DNA of 64,000 bases, from positions 496,001 to 560,000 of the forward strand of contig LNGK01000007.1 of NCBI GenBank assembly GCA_001510575.1, given 5' to 3'. Under the pieces are notes generated by a model. That model was not told where the DNA came from and did no database searches. It was given only the letters and a program-made list of their open reading frames with translations. Each line of letters begins with the position of its first letter. Position 1 is the stretch's first letter. The stretch is from Knoxdaviesia capensis (taxonomy: Eukaryota; Ascomycota; Sordariomycetes; Microascales; Gondwanamycetaceae). Shown one piece after another: positions 35,566 through 47,177 of this stretch. The position numbers and the translations under genes were made by a program.

Positions 35566-37455
35566 GTTGAAGGTTGGATTGGGGAGGGGAGTGGTTGAAA
35601 AAGGGGGGAGAAGAAGAATGTGTGCTGGAGAAGGAGAAGACTGAGGATAGAAGGAGGGAAAGAACGGAAGATTCAATAAGGGGAGAGAAGAGACTGTGTG
35701 GGGAGAAAGAAGGAAGAGGGAGGGAGTAGTGAGGATTTAAGAAGGAGGAAGCGATCCAAGGAAGGCCAGAACAAGGGGAAGGAACGAAGGCAAAAAAACG
35801 TTGATGGGGCCGAAAAAATAAAAGCGGAAAGGGGCCCCTGACTGAACTTATCTCCTTGTCTGGATCCGATCCATATACTAATAGAGCTTGGAGGACATGT
35901 AATTTCACTCGGGGGATTTTAGCTCCTAGTATAAAAAGTGCTAGTACTGTATAGTATATATATATTTTTTCCCTCTCGATAGGAGCACAACCCGGTTAAT
36001 GGCATAAAATGTCTTCACTTCAACAGACAGAATGCGAGTACGGGGGGCTTACTGTTTCTTCAAGGGGCAAACACCCCTGACTAAACCCAAACCCCAAGAG
36101 AGATGAGTTCTTCACATGCCTATTTTCTGTCTTTTGCGTGGACGGCTTCGTATCATCTGAAGCTGGAATGTTTGCCCCGTGTTCTGTCTCTTCACCGCCC
36201 TGCTGGAGACACAGATCAACATATGAAGGTATCTAGGACAGGAGACGTACTACGGCCTGGTGCGCTGGCGTGGGCTATTCTGTAAGGTGGTGTGGTGGGT
36301 GTGATGGAAGAACCCGCTTTCTGTGGTGGCTACACATGCACTGCTTCCCGCTCTGCCCCACGTTGCTGGTTCTACTATCCTGGATCAGTGTTCTGCATTG
36401 GTGAAGCAGCGTCGGGCTGCACCTGTACGACAACGGCTCCAGTCCCGGCGTCTGTTACAGGAACACATTTCCTGGGATAGACATCGAGATCTCTTCGTAA
36501 TCGGATAACCACCACGTTGACGTTTGCGTGAAGATCCTCAGACTCTCATCTTTGATCCGCCTACGATTACGACGAAGGACGAAGCTTGAGAGGTGATTTA
36601 CATGCCAGGGACCTCAGAGCTATCATCTTCACATGAATGCGGACTGCCGCTGCTCGCTCTGGTGCGGGCGATTCCCACAGCGACGGTGTGTGTTCCAGCT
36701 CCATCCAAAATTCTGCGCGTGTTACTACGTATTCGTAACACCCCGGAATATCAGGTGCGGTCATCCAGTTCCTGGCTATAATATAACTTTTCTGGTCGCA
36801 CGCACACTTCACACACTCTCTTTCTTTTATTTGGTGGATAACCAATGTAATCTAGCCCGAATACGAAAGCGAGATTTCGTCTCTGGCTATCCGCATAAAC
36901 GCACTGTGCTGTGATTGGCCAATTCCTATTTTGACTTTATTTTGACATTCTCACTTGTACTGTACATACAAACCTGGAATCCACTTTTCTTGGTGCTTAT
37001 CGGCCTTATCAGCCTTCCGGCCTTCCGTGCGTTTATCCGATGTTTAGCCCGCGCTTGTCCAATGGGACCGACCGCGATTGTTTTTTCCGATGCGCCGTAG
37101 CGGCCGGGATATCTCACGCCTTGCAAGCAAACGAGCCTGCTACACAACGGAGACCAACGACTTCCACTCGCCGCGCAATTCTGGGTATTCGCTGCTTTTT
37201 AATATCCCCTATTCAATAAAAGCTTCACATCGGAAGAACCTTGTTCTGAATAGCCCTCATTCTCTGTGGCCTTCGTTTTCGTATCCAACTTCCCTCCCAA
37301 TCTTGGCTCCAACTTCCACCGGCCTCAGCGAATCCCCTCCGCAGCTCCAAACCATATTTGCGGGACACCTGGTTAAGCTTCTCTTCGCACGGAAATACCT
37401 CTCCAACCTTCCACCATCCGACCCTGACGACCTCGCTTGTCCTAACCCCGCAATC
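35566..37455. other. Divergent promoter region between ERG6 and MZM1
   Basis: 1.9 kb between two outward-facing starts. The ERG6 leader side (35566-35780) is purine-rich on the plus strand. TACTGTA-like words occur at 35943 and 36955. No gene is supported. Confidence 0.55.
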
Positions 37456-38025
37456 ATGTCTATTCCCGCCTACCGTAGTCTGCTGCGTGCTGCCCGCGTC
37501 GCCTTCCAAGGTGAGTCGTCCTTCCGCAGCTGAACTTCCGCCACACCCTCCGCTTCTTGAAGATATAAACACCTTTGGTGTGTCTGTAACACAGGTTCCT
37601 AACGCTCGTCTTTCTCTCTTTCCACCCGCTAGGTGACGAGCGTGTTCTGCTTGCAGCTCGCCAACAGATCCGCCACGAGTTTACCGAGAAGGCCGGGCTC
37701 TCCGCCTCTGACCCTTTGTATACTGCTGCGATTGAGCGCGCAAACGAGATCTCGTCTTTTCTCCGGTGCAACGTGGTGCAAGGCGAGCATGAAGGAGATG
37801 GCCGGTTTAGTAAGTCAAAAGCCCTCTAACCGATACCCCCCGGACGGTTGTCTGTTCTTGACGTCGTTTGTCGTGGCCTTTCTATGTATCAATCCTCTTT
37901 AACAACCGTCTGTCCGTCTTTTAGAGCTGCGAATCCACAAAGACACCGAGCGCGGAGACAATGACTCGATAAACAGCCCTCCGCCCACGTCGAACGGTGG
38001 TGCGCACAAGTGCGGCTGCCACTAG
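37456..38025 (+). CDS. mzm1: LYR-motif mitochondrial complex III assembly factor
   Basis: Mzm1 chaperones the Rieske iron-sulphur protein in the mitochondrial matrix before its insertion into complex III, and affects mitochondrial zinc. Three exons, 37456-37510, 37633-37809 and 37925-38025, give 110 residues. The N-terminus MSIPAYRSLLRAARVAFQGD contains the LYR-type helix (here AYRSLLR). The middle has a conserved FLRxNVVQG stretch, and RIHKDTERGDNDSI follows. The tail ends AHKCGCH, three potential metal ligands close to the stop. Introns are 122 and 115 nt with good borders; both split codons, and the joined protein matches the family throughout. Confidence 0.9.
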
Positions 38026-38706
38026 CCTCTCCCGGTCGATTTAACAAATCTCGGATGTATTTTTTCCCTTGTACTCCTATTTTTATATATATATTGCCTC
38101 ACCCAGAAGGGCACGACAACTACGACACACTTTGAGCATTTGATACAACATAGCGGGCTGGAAGATTTGGAGGTCTGGGTCGCACGCCAGACAACTATGA
38201 CCGTCTGGCCTGCACCACTCATATAGGGATACATTCTCTAGTCTTGAGTGGGTTACATGACCTGGATATGTACGAATAGTTTGAAGATACCAAAGCAACA
38301 ATAACTCTTGAGACTTCGCAGACATTATTGGTGACAATTACGTGTGAGCGCCCCTCATGACGTTCAGGTGTCGTTGGCGCTGGAATGCGCTGTCGGGATT
38401 GTCTGGTGTGGCTGAGACGATGTCAAATTGTGGCGTTTGCTATTAATCATCAAGAGTGGCGAATATCTGCCCATAAATTTGCAAGCCCACCTCATGAATT
38501 TTCCAGGGCCTGCTTTTCTTGCTTTTATCGCCGTCACCGTGATTCACTCACTTCTCTTCATTTTCTTGTGTCTCTTCCCTCTTCTTCTCATATATCTCTA
38601 CCTCCTCCCTTCGAACTCGGATTCATCGAAGATTCTACAGATTTTCGCGCCACAAAATTTCCACAGTCTCTCTTCATTCATCCCCTCTTTTCGAACCTCT
38701 TTCACA
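38026..38706. other. MZM1 3' region and ECM2 promoter
   Basis: 681 bp. The last 200 bases are T/C-rich and likely the ECM2 leader. The open frame runs upstream of the chosen start, but the residues there look like translated leader. Confidence 0.6.
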
Positions 38707-39867
38707 ATGGCTCCCCAGATCAAGCAAGACTTGAATCGATCGGGATGGGAGACCACCGACTTCCCCTCGGTGTGCGAGAACTGCCTTCCCGACAACCCTT
38801 ACGTCAAGATGCTGAAAGAAGACTACGGCTCCGAGTGTAAACTGTGCACGCGGCCGTTCACCGTGTTCTCGTGGAGCGCTGACCGCGCACACGGTCGCAA
38901 GCGCCGCACCAACATCTGCCTCACGTGCGCGCGCCTGAAGAACTGCTGCCAGACCTGCATGCTCGATCTCGCCTTTGGCCTCCCGATTGTGGTGCGCGAC
39001 GCCGCCCTCAAGATGGTCTCGTCGGGTCCGTCGTCCGACATCAACCGCGAGTACTTCGCCCAGAACAACGAACGCGCGATCGAGGAGGGCCGTGTTGGCC
39101 AGGACGAGTTCGATAAGACAGACGACAAGGCGCGCGAGCTGCTAAGACGGCTGGCTAACAGCAAGCCGTACTTCAAGTCCGGGCGTGCGATGCCGGCGTC
39201 CGGTGCGCCTGCTGGAAGCTCCGCTGCTGCGGCTGGCGCTGGTGCTGGCCGTGGTGGAGCTGGCCGTGGAGGCAACCCTTCAGTTGGCGCTGGCGCCGGC
39301 GGCCCCGGACCTATCCGCACACGCGATTCCCGCGCTGCTGCCGGTGCATCAGGCGGAAAACCCCGGCCCCGGCAACTACCCTCGAGTGCGCCGCCGGGCC
39401 CCGAAGACTATCTCCCCCCTGCAGACCCCAAGATCATGTCGCTGTTCGTCACGGGCGTGGAAGACGACCTCCAGGAGCACAAGATCCGCGACTTCTTCAA
39501 GGAGTTTGGCAAGATCAAGAGTCTGGTGTGCTCGCACATGACGCACTGCGCGTTCATCAACTACGAGACGCGCGAGGCGGCCGAGAAGGCGGCGGCCGAG
39601 TGCAAGGGCAAGGCCGTGATTGCGGGCTGTCCGCTGCGTGTGCGGTGGAGCCAACCCAAGGCGATCGGCTCGATGGACCGTGAGAAGCGGCGTGAGATGC
39701 TGCTGGATGGCCGGCGGACACAGCCGCGGCCGAACCGCCCGCCACGCCAGCTTGGACAGGGCGGCGCTGATGATGTGCAGGGTGAGGCACGGCCTGCTGC
39801 TCCCGCGTTGGCGCTGCCGCCGGGCGCCAGCGAGACTCCCAAATACGCGAGTCTCGATGGCGAGTAA
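38707..39867 (+). CDS. slt11: Pre-mRNA splicing factor ECM2/SLT11 (RBM22/Cwf5 family)
   Basis: A spliceosome protein of the NineTeen-related complex that contacts U6 and U2 snRNA in the catalytic core. A single exon encodes 386 residues. The N-terminal zinc-finger region has ordered cysteine pairs: FPSVCENCLPDN, ECKLCTRPFTVFSW, TNICLTCARLKNCCQTC. A Gly/Ala-rich linker (about 160-230) precedes one RRM at about 240-318, with RNP-like SLFVTGVEDDL and CAFINYETREAAEKA. The start at MAPQIKQDLN was chosen because the first zinc-finger residues follow at once; 93 upstream in-frame residues are hydrophobic and look like leader. The tail after the RRM is Arg/Pro-rich. Confidence 0.93.
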   Translation: MAPQIKQDLNRSGWETTDFPSVCENCLPDNPYVKMLKEDYGSECKLCTRPFTVFSWSADRAHGRKRRTNICLTCARLKNCCQTCMLDLAFGLPIVVRDAALKMVSSGPSSDINREYFAQNNERAIEEGRVGQDEFDKTDDKARELLRRLANSKPYFKSGRAMPASGAPAGSSAAAAGAGAGRGGAGRGGNPSVGAGAGGPGPIRTRDSRAAAGASGGKPRPRQLPSSAPPGPEDYLPPADPKIMSLFVTGVEDDLQEHKIRDFFKEFGKIKSLVCSHMTHCAFINYETREAAEKAAAECKGKAVIAGCPLRVRWSQPKAIGSMDREKRREMLLDGRRTQPRPNRPPRQLGQGGADDVQGEARPAAPALALPPGASETPKYASLDGE

Positions 39868-40515
39868 AGAGATGGCGTGTAAGGACGCTACCTGTGCTCG
39901 CAATTTCCACTTGGGGTCCTGGATTTGATCTGTGGCCCAATTCATCCCCCCTTATATTTTCCCTTCAAAATGCTGCATCAACTTCTCTAGAGATGGATGC
40001 GGCTTTGTTTGCTGCTTGGCTTGAGATGACTACATAGACCCTCCATGTCCACCATTGAAGCCAGAATATTTTTCTTTTGTGGTAGGAGAACTTGGCGTTT
40101 AGGATGGAGAATGCGGGATTCCTTCTTTGTCTGCACTGGGATTTTGTCATGTGTTTATAGCGATTGATTTTGTTTACTGGGATTGCTAAATATCTTGAGC
40201 GATCATGATCTAAGAGAGTATCAAAAGCTAGTTCTCTACCCCTCTTATCCCTCTATGTGTATCTGTGAGCCTGAAAGAATGAAGAGTGTGTCCATATACT
40301 CTCTGTTTAAGAGTAACGTAAAGATAGAAAAAGGCTTATCGAGATAAGATAAGATAAAAATAAAACCAGGCCGCGTAAACATATTTGTGGCCCTGAGGCG
40401 GGGAGCTAAACTTTTCTGCACAACTTTTTTTCTTTGGGGGGGCATTTTTTTCTTCATTTTTTTTTCCTCCTTCACCACCAAAAAACAACCCCCATACCAA
40501 AAGTACGTGCCCACG
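39868..40515. other. ECM2 3' region and zuotin promoter
   Basis: 648 bp without a gene. A T-rich tract (40425-40470) lies just upstream of the zuotin start. Confidence 0.6.
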
Positions 40516-41972
40516 ATGACTGTCACCACACTCATCAGCCACGCTCTTTCGGCGTTGCCCGAGGGATGGACGGCCGAGAAGGACTTCAAGCCGATCGGCC
40601 GGGTCAGCGAGTCGACTCAGCGCACGATTGAGCCGATCGGCCCGCACTTCCTGGCCCACGCCCGCCGCGCCCGCCACAAACGCACTTTCTCGGAGGATGA
40701 CCGCATCCAGGCGCAGGAGCGTGCCAAGAAGGTTGATAACGAAGATGATGGCGAGATCAGCGAGCCGGAGGACCCGATGATGCTGCAGCAGCTTGCTAAG
40801 GACTGGAAGGTATGTTGCTACGTTGCGTGACGATGCTACACCCGATTGATGATGGGCTAGCTATACGGGCCATTTTGCAAGCCGGGGACTAACAATGTCG
40901 TCTGTTTCTCCCATCTGTCTAGTCCCAGGACCACTACGCTGTTCTTGGCCTGTCCAAATACCGTTTCCGGGCCACCGAGGAGCAGATCAAGCGGGCTCAT
41001 CGCAAGAAGGTGCTCCGCCACCACCCCGACAAGAAGGCTGCGGCTGGCCGCACCGAGGACGATAACTTCTTCAAGTGCATCCAGAAGGCCACCGAGGTGC
41101 TTCTCGACCCGGTCAAGCGTCGCCAGTTCGACTCGGTCGACGAGGCCGCCGATGTTGACCCGCCCACCAAGAAGCAGATTACTAAGCCTAGCCACTTCTA
41201 CAAGCTCTGGGGCAACGTGTTCCGGGCGGAGGGCCGTTTCAGCAAGGTGCAGCCGGTGCCGGAGTTTGGCAACGAGAACTCCACACGCGAGGATGTCGAG
41301 GCGTTCTACAACTTCTTCTACAACTTCGACAGCTGGCGCAGCTTCGAATACCTGGACGAGGACGTGCCGGACGACAACGAGAACCGCGACCAGAAGCGCC
41401 ACATGGAGCGCAAGAACGCGAATGCGCGCAAGAAGAAGAAGGCCGAGGACAACACCCGCCTGCGCAAGCTGCTGGACGACTGCTCGGCGGGCGACGAGCG
41501 CATCAAGAAGTTCCGCCAGGAGGCCAACGCCGCGAAGAACAAGAAGCGTCTCGACAAGGAGGCCGCGGAGAAGAAGGCCAAGGAGGACGCGGCCCGCGCC
41601 AAGGAGGAGGCCGAGCGGGCGGCGCGTGATGCCGAGGAGGCGGCCAAGGCCGAGCGCGAGTCGAACAAGAAGGCCAAGGAGGCGGCCAAGAATGCGCTCA
41701 AGAAGAACAAGCGTGTGCTCAAGGCCTCGGTCAAGGACGCCAACTACTTTGCCGGCGCCGGCCCGGAGGCCAGCCCCGGCCAGGTCAACCTGGTGCTCTC
41801 TGACGTCGAGCTGGTGCAGGGCAAGCTGGAGCCCGAGGGCGTGGCTGCGCTGGCTGGCAAGCTTGCGGCGCTGAAGGTTGCCGATGAGATCAAGGCGGTG
41901 TGGACTGCCGAGGCTCAGAAGCTCGTTGGCGAGGGCAAGCTCAAGGAGGGCGAGGCCAAGGTGTTTGTTTAG
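40516..41972 (+). CDS. zuo1: Zuotin, ribosome-associated J-protein
   Basis: Zuotin forms the ribosome-associated complex with Ssz1 and stimulates Ssb-type Hsp70 on nascent chains. Two exons, 40516-40809 and 40923-41972, give 447 residues. The J-domain (about 99-170) has DHYAVLGLSKYRFRATEEQI and the essential HPD in LRHHPDKKAA. It is followed by the zuotin homology domain (FYKLWGNVFRAEGRFSK, YNFFYNFDSWRSFEYLDED), a long Lys/Glu/Ala-rich ribosome-binding helix (about 270-375), and the four-helix C-terminal bundle. The intron (113 nt, GTATGT to TAG) lies exactly between the N-terminal extension and the J-domain. Confidence 0.95.
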
Positions 41973-43868
41973 ACGGCTTGTGGGGAGTGCATAAAAGCGG
42001 GAAGGGGAAGCGGAGGGGGGCTGCAAGGCATGATGCTAGACCGGAAGATAGAGGAAACCAGAGGGTGTCTACTAGAACATGGGGGAGTCTTGCATGTGCT
42101 TGCTTTGTCGTTTCATGTTGGTAGTGGATGATTTACGATACGCAGCTACGTCCAGAAGGGTTTGCTATGAGCGGAATAACACCCCCAGCGAAGGCGAGAT
42201 GAAAATGACATTGAGGGTCACTCCCCAAGTTGGAACTCCTCCCAAGTTCTTCCCTGCAGTCTTTTTTGTCTTCACGACGTAACGATTACGTAGCTTGGAC
42301 GACGTTCCGAACATCAAGATATCCTGCTGTCATGCACATCTACGTCCACATCTCTGCGTCGATCGGTCAATGCTTGGTCAATGCACCGTTCAGGCTCCGA
42401 GTGACAGCCAGCACCGAATCGGGACGGCACCGCCGAAGTCCCGCTCCTCCTCGGTCGGAGATATCGCGGCTGTTACACCGAAGCGGACATGCCAGCAACC
42501 CGCATCAAGAAGTCGAAGTAAGCCCGAAAAGACAACCCAGTGGCTGCTCATGGCATGATTTCTTCTCCCTCGCCGCCATGTTGGACTCTGTGCGGCACAA
42601 TACATGATCACGGCGGGATCACGAGTCAACCACTATACACATTATTGGCGAGCAATATGCTTCAGGCGGGGGAATGCCCAATTTATGCAATCTATATATC
42701 TGGGCTTGGATGTTGTAAACAGCCTGCCACACCATTTGGCAGTGAACTCTCCTAATCAGCCTATTTTTGCCGGGATGGGGAAGAAGATCGTCACATTTGT
42801 AGTGAATCAATTTTGTGTTTCCTGTTCGGCCTCACTATTGATTACTTGCGCAAGAGTTTGGAGTTCATCAAATGATATGGATTTGGGGAGTATAGAGAGT
42901 TCCAGAAGATCAGAGGAAGTTGAGCATGAAGAGGCGAAGAGAGAAGGGGAAGAGTCATGTGGTGTCTGCTCGATGCACGATGCATATATCAAACATCCAA
43001 CATGGATAGTCTGTCCAGTCAGGTGGAAAGAAGACATACACAGTGGAGATGGCCAGAAAGTCCTTGTTATGAGTTCGTGATGCCGCAACGATCCACGCGC
43101 TGCGCATCTCCAGATTCCACGGTCACTCCAGAGCCATCAGATAATTCCCTCCCCAGACTCTTTCCACGGGACCAAGACGAGAACAAACGAATAAGATGAG
43201 CCACAAACGAAAGGCATGTACCCCATATCTCGATATTACATACTTCTGCAGTGGGCACGGGACACTTCATCCCGCGTCCCGGCTCCATCCACTCCGCCTC
43301 AGAGAAGCCCCGGAATATTCCCATGCACAGGCATTCTCTGCTTCTTTCCTGTGGTCTTTGTTGGGCTTCTCGGGTGTCTTTCGGCAACGAGCCACACGCA
43401 CTCATCCAGAGAGGTTCTCTCGCCAAGGTGGTTCAATCAACAGCCATAGAAGGGACCTCTCTGGAGTCTCTCGTTTCCGGGGACAGGGCCCTTGATGGAT
43501 GTTCCGTGTTCGCAGTAGATTGACCCTTCGCTCCCCGCCATATCTCCCTCATGGCTTATTGATTAATGGTCATGGTATTGATTAATGGTCACGGCACAGG
43601 ACCAAGTGCCGATATGAAAGATGCGCCGGCCTAGGAGGGTGGGAGGGGAGGGGGCAACGGGGGAGAAAGTAAGCTGTAAGAAAGAAGAAGAGAGAGAAAA
43701 TTAGAGAGTATCGGAGTATATAGCGAGCGGCCAGTCTCTTCCCGGTGTCATCACCTTTTCCCCCGATGTCCCTCCCTGCCAGTCGTTCATCCGATTCTAT
43801 TCTCTCTCCATCTCTCCAGCGGCGACCTCTTCTGCCAATAAAGATCCCCCAGAAACGAGACAGCAACC
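41973..43868. other. Zuotin 3' region and AA9 promoter
   Basis: 1.9 kb. Several open frames overlap here but none has a family signature. The 300 bases before the AA9 start hold a 19-bp direct repeat (43558-43595) and a G-rich run (about 43630-43665). Confidence 0.55.
43558..43595. repeat. 19-bp direct repeat in the AA9 promoter
   Basis: ATTGATTAATGGTCATGGT is followed immediately by the near-copy ATTGATTAATGGTCACGGC (two mismatches). It lies about 275-310 bp upstream of the AA9 ATG. A paired transcription-factor site is possible. Confidence 0.7.
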
Positions 43869-44679
43869 ATGAAGTTCTCCCTCCTCGCCTCGCTGGCCTC
43901 GTCAGCCACGCTGGCAGCCGCCCACGGCGCCGTAACCAGCTACACCGTCAACTCTCTCGGCGAAGTGACCGACTACCCGGGCTTCACCGGCTTCTCGCCG
44001 GCGTCCAGCCCGGACTCGATCCAGCGCCAGTGGCCCAACTACGACCCGACAATGACGGTCAGTGACATCGGTATGCGGTGCAACGGCGGCACCACCGCCA
44101 AGCTCAGCGCGCCCGTGGCTGCCGGCGCCAACTTCACCGCCCACTACTCCCAGTGGACGCACGAGCAGGGCCCCATCATGGTGTGGCTTTATGCGTGCGA
44201 CGGCGACTTTGCTGGCTGCGACGGCGCCGCGCAGCGATGGGTCAAGATCGATCAGATGGGCATGTGGGGTGGTGTGATGAACAGCGTCAACTGGGGCACG
44301 GCTATCGTGCTGCGGGACAAGCAGTGGACCAGCATGATTCCTTCCAACCTGAAGCCGGGTAACTACCTGATCCGCCACGAGCTGCTGGCTCTGCACCAGG
44401 CGAACACTCCGCAGTTCTATGCCGAGTGTGCGCAGATTGTGGTCTCCGGCGACGGCAGCGACTGGCCCCCGGAGTCGTTCAACTACAAGATCCCCGGCTA
44501 TGCCCCGATGAGTGACCCGGGCATCACAGTAAGCAAAGACCTTTCTCTTTGGATTGGGGAGTCGAACTAGTTAACTGACCTTGTCTCTTTCTCTCGTCCA
44601 GGTTGACATCTACTCCAGCAAAGCCACCACATACACTCCTCCTGGAGGACCCGTCTGGAATGGCTGGGAGTTTGCGTAA
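43869..44679 (+). CDS. AA9 lytic polysaccharide monooxygenase (former GH61)
   Basis: A secreted copper enzyme that cleaves cellulose oxidatively. Two exons, 43869-44528 and 44602-44679, give 245 residues. The signal peptide (MKFSLLASLASSATLAAA) ends directly before His19, which becomes the N-terminal copper-binding His of the mature HGAVTSYTV. The second copper His lies in AHYSQWTHEQGPIMVWLYAC, and the conserved HELLALHQA ... QFYAECAQIVVSG supplies the Gln/Tyr axial site. Cysteines typical of the family are present. There is no cellulose-binding module after the catalytic domain. Intron GTAAGC to CAG, 73 nt, phase 0. No other carbohydrate-active gene is nearby. Confidence 0.93.
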
Positions 44680-45197
44680 GCGACAACTGATGTGGTTTGG
44701 GAATGGGAAAATTGGAGATGCCATGTGCGTGAGAGAGATTTGAAGCATTGATAGAGACAGAAGAAATACCAGCACAAGGAGGAGGAACCAGAGAGAGGGA
44801 GGTAATAATAGCATTGGAATCAACCGGCGTCTCACACTTAAAGTTTAAATGTTTATCAACGATTGAATGGAAAGACAAACGTTCAGCTCATCTTCCTGCA
44901 GCCATGCTTTTATCAACGATTGAATGGAAAGACAAACGTTCAGCTCATCTTCCTGCAGCCATGCTTTCACACGAGCAGTGACAATTCAGAATGAATCTCA
45001 TGATGAAAAACATAGAAGAAAAAAAAGTAGTACAGGTAGACAAATCGTGGAAATACAAACGGAAACGCCCCAGGAAGTCTCGGTAGCTTGCATGCTACAA
45101 ACGCGGAAAGGAAACACCTTGGAGAAAAGAAAGTACGCCTTAACATGAACAAAATGAAGAAATAAAGTCCCAGAAAGAGAGGGAATCTTAGAGACTC
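44680..45197. other. Convergent 3' region of AA9 and MCP1
   Basis: 518 bp between two stop codons, A-rich on the plus strand, containing a 57-bp tandem duplication. Confidence 0.6.
44852..44967. repeat. 57-bp perfect tandem duplication
   Basis: A unit beginning TTTATCAACGATTGAATGG and ending GCAGCCATGC occurs twice, head to tail, with a period of 57 bases and no mismatch that I can see. Perfect identity suggests recent origin by slippage or unequal exchange. Confidence 0.93.
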
Positions 45198-46319
45198 TCA
45201 CAGCCCGACTTTGGCGTACAGGGCATTGTAGAGATTGCCGACCCATCCAATCGTCTCTCCGCCATGGGCAATCACGAACACACCGCCGATCCAGATGGCC
45301 ACGGTAGTAGCCGCGACCGACTGGATGGCCAGCCAGCGCTTCCGGCGCGACCGGCGCCGGGTGGTATCGACCACGCGCTTGCCGAAGCCGTTCCACCCCA
45401 TCGCCGAAGGCGCCAGGCCGAGCCACCGGGCGGCACCCCACACCATGTGGCCGCAGCCAAACACCACGAGCCCGGAGTAGGCGGTCCAGGCGACCAGCGG
45501 GTGGCGCGCAAAGCCGTGCGAGACGTAGCCGAGGCCAATGTTGGACGAGTCGCCGTCGACGTGCAGCGGGAGCACGCGGTTCATGAACACGTGGGCGGCC
45601 AGGAAGCCGGTGTAGGCGTAGCCCGACGTCGAGATCCAGCTGAGCGGCGGCCAGGCGGAGGATGTAACTTTGCGCGCTGGTACCAGGCCGAGATCCGGCG
45701 CGAGCAGCAGCGTGCTGTCGTGGAACGGTGCGGCCGTCAGGCTGCCGCCGTAGCGCTTGATGTTGTGGCTACGACGGATCAGGCGGAGCAGCACGCCCGA
45801 GCCAACGTGGGCAATGATCGGGAGTCCGACAAGCAGCGGCTCGGTCAGCGGTGTTTGGTACAGTTCGCGGGCTTGGATGAGGTAGGTTTCCGACGCCGGG
45901 ACCGATCGCGCGACCAGCGGGATTATGGAGGTGTTTGCGAGGTGGATGGACGAGAATATTGAGAGCGCGTATGTCGAGTATCGTTGGACACGTGTCACTG
46001 TACGTTGGTGGGCACAATACTGTTAGCAACTGGCAGAAACAGTGAAGTCGGAACAGCGGAGAGCTGCGGCTTGAGATCACGCACAGTAGTAAATCAAATT
46101 GGGGCTTCCGTCCCGCGGCACCGGCGTCGGCGCGGGCGCTATCGACGCTTTACTGCTCGCCAGCGACTCCATGGCTTCGGCGGAGGTAGGCGACGGCGGC
46201 AGCGCCTCCGGATCGTAATCGGCCGGCGGTGTCGAGATGGGCTCGGGGTCAATCTGCAGCAGCGGAGCGAGAGAGTCGCGCGACACGCTGCCGTGCAGAG
46301 TCGGCGGGTTGCCGGCCAT
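45198..46319 (-). CDS. mcp1: MCP1-like mitochondrial outer-membrane protein (DUF1691)
   Basis: Mcp1 is a mitochondrial outer-membrane protein that recruits Vps13 and can bypass loss of ER-mitochondria contact sites (ERMES) in yeast. Two exons, 46319-46085 and 45997-45198, give 344 residues. The N-terminal third is Ser/Pro-rich. The membrane part starts LIYYLTRVQRYSTYALSIF and holds several hydrophobic helices with buried His residues (HLANTSIIP, IIAHVGSGVLLRL, AAHVFMNR), as in heme-ligating DUF1691 proteins. Donor GTGCGT at 46084 was chosen over GTGATC because only it restores frame into LTRVQRYS. The start is the first ATG and has a CACC context. It shares an 858-bp divergent promoter with the HNH-like gene. 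Confidence 0.83.
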
Positions 46320-47177
46320 GGTGATATCGATCGGGCCGGGAATCACACGGAACCAAGTGACGGAACTGAAGAGTCGAATGTGAGGAGGAGCACCAGTTAG
46401 ATTTTGGAATTGGATCTTCAGTTGGTGGCACAGAAGTAACCGGATAATAGAACGGCCAGGAAGGAATGAATTCGGTTATTCAGAAGGGCAGAGAGAAGAG
46501 ATTGGGACATCTGTATGAACAGAAGTTGAAAGAAAGGACAGTGCTTTACGATTGGTGGAAAAGTCCCAGTCATCACTAAATCCTGGCTTCTGATAGGCCA
46601 AAACTCCATTTAAATGGTAACCCTACATTCGCATCCTATCACGGATCTTTAGGGTTACTCAAAACCCTATCCTTCCTAGCATAACAGGAGTCACAACGAT
46701 CCCGAAACAGGATTCAGAGAGGTAGTGGATAGGAGTTATATAATTTACAAGCTTGCAAGTTGCATATGAGGTGATATATATGCCCAATTTATTTGGTAAA
46801 ACTTCCATAGAGTTGAGCTCGTACAGGCTTCTGAACTTCTATCCTTCTTGCCCTGGACACTCTTTATTTCTGTAATTCCAGATGTGAATATAAGGAACTA
46901 CAAGCAAGAGAAGGGAGGCCCTGAGCCTCTATTATTACTTCCTATTATCCATGAACAGGCCTCCAAAATAGAAACACAAGTTCACACACATAGATATGAA
47001 TGGATAGTTCGAGTAAGTTCAATAGCATCGAGTCAGTTGAACTGACTCGCACTATTTCATGAATTTGTATTTCACCAGGCAACGCCAAAAATAGAAATTC
47101 CCCCCTCCACCGTCACCTCACTGCCGTTTTTCTTTTTTGCAACTCCATGTCACTATGAACCACCTGGCGAATTCACC
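46320..47177. other. Divergent promoter region with teloboxes
   Basis: 858 bp between MCP1 and the HNH-like gene. Three telobox words occur at 46619-46672 in mixed orientation. No gene is visible. Confidence 0.6.
46619..46672. promoter_or_regulatory. Telobox cluster upstream of MCP1
   Basis: AACCCTAC at 46619, TTAGGGTTAC near 46649 and AAACCCTATCC at 46662 lie about 300-350 bp upstream of the MCP1 start. Confidence 0.45.
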
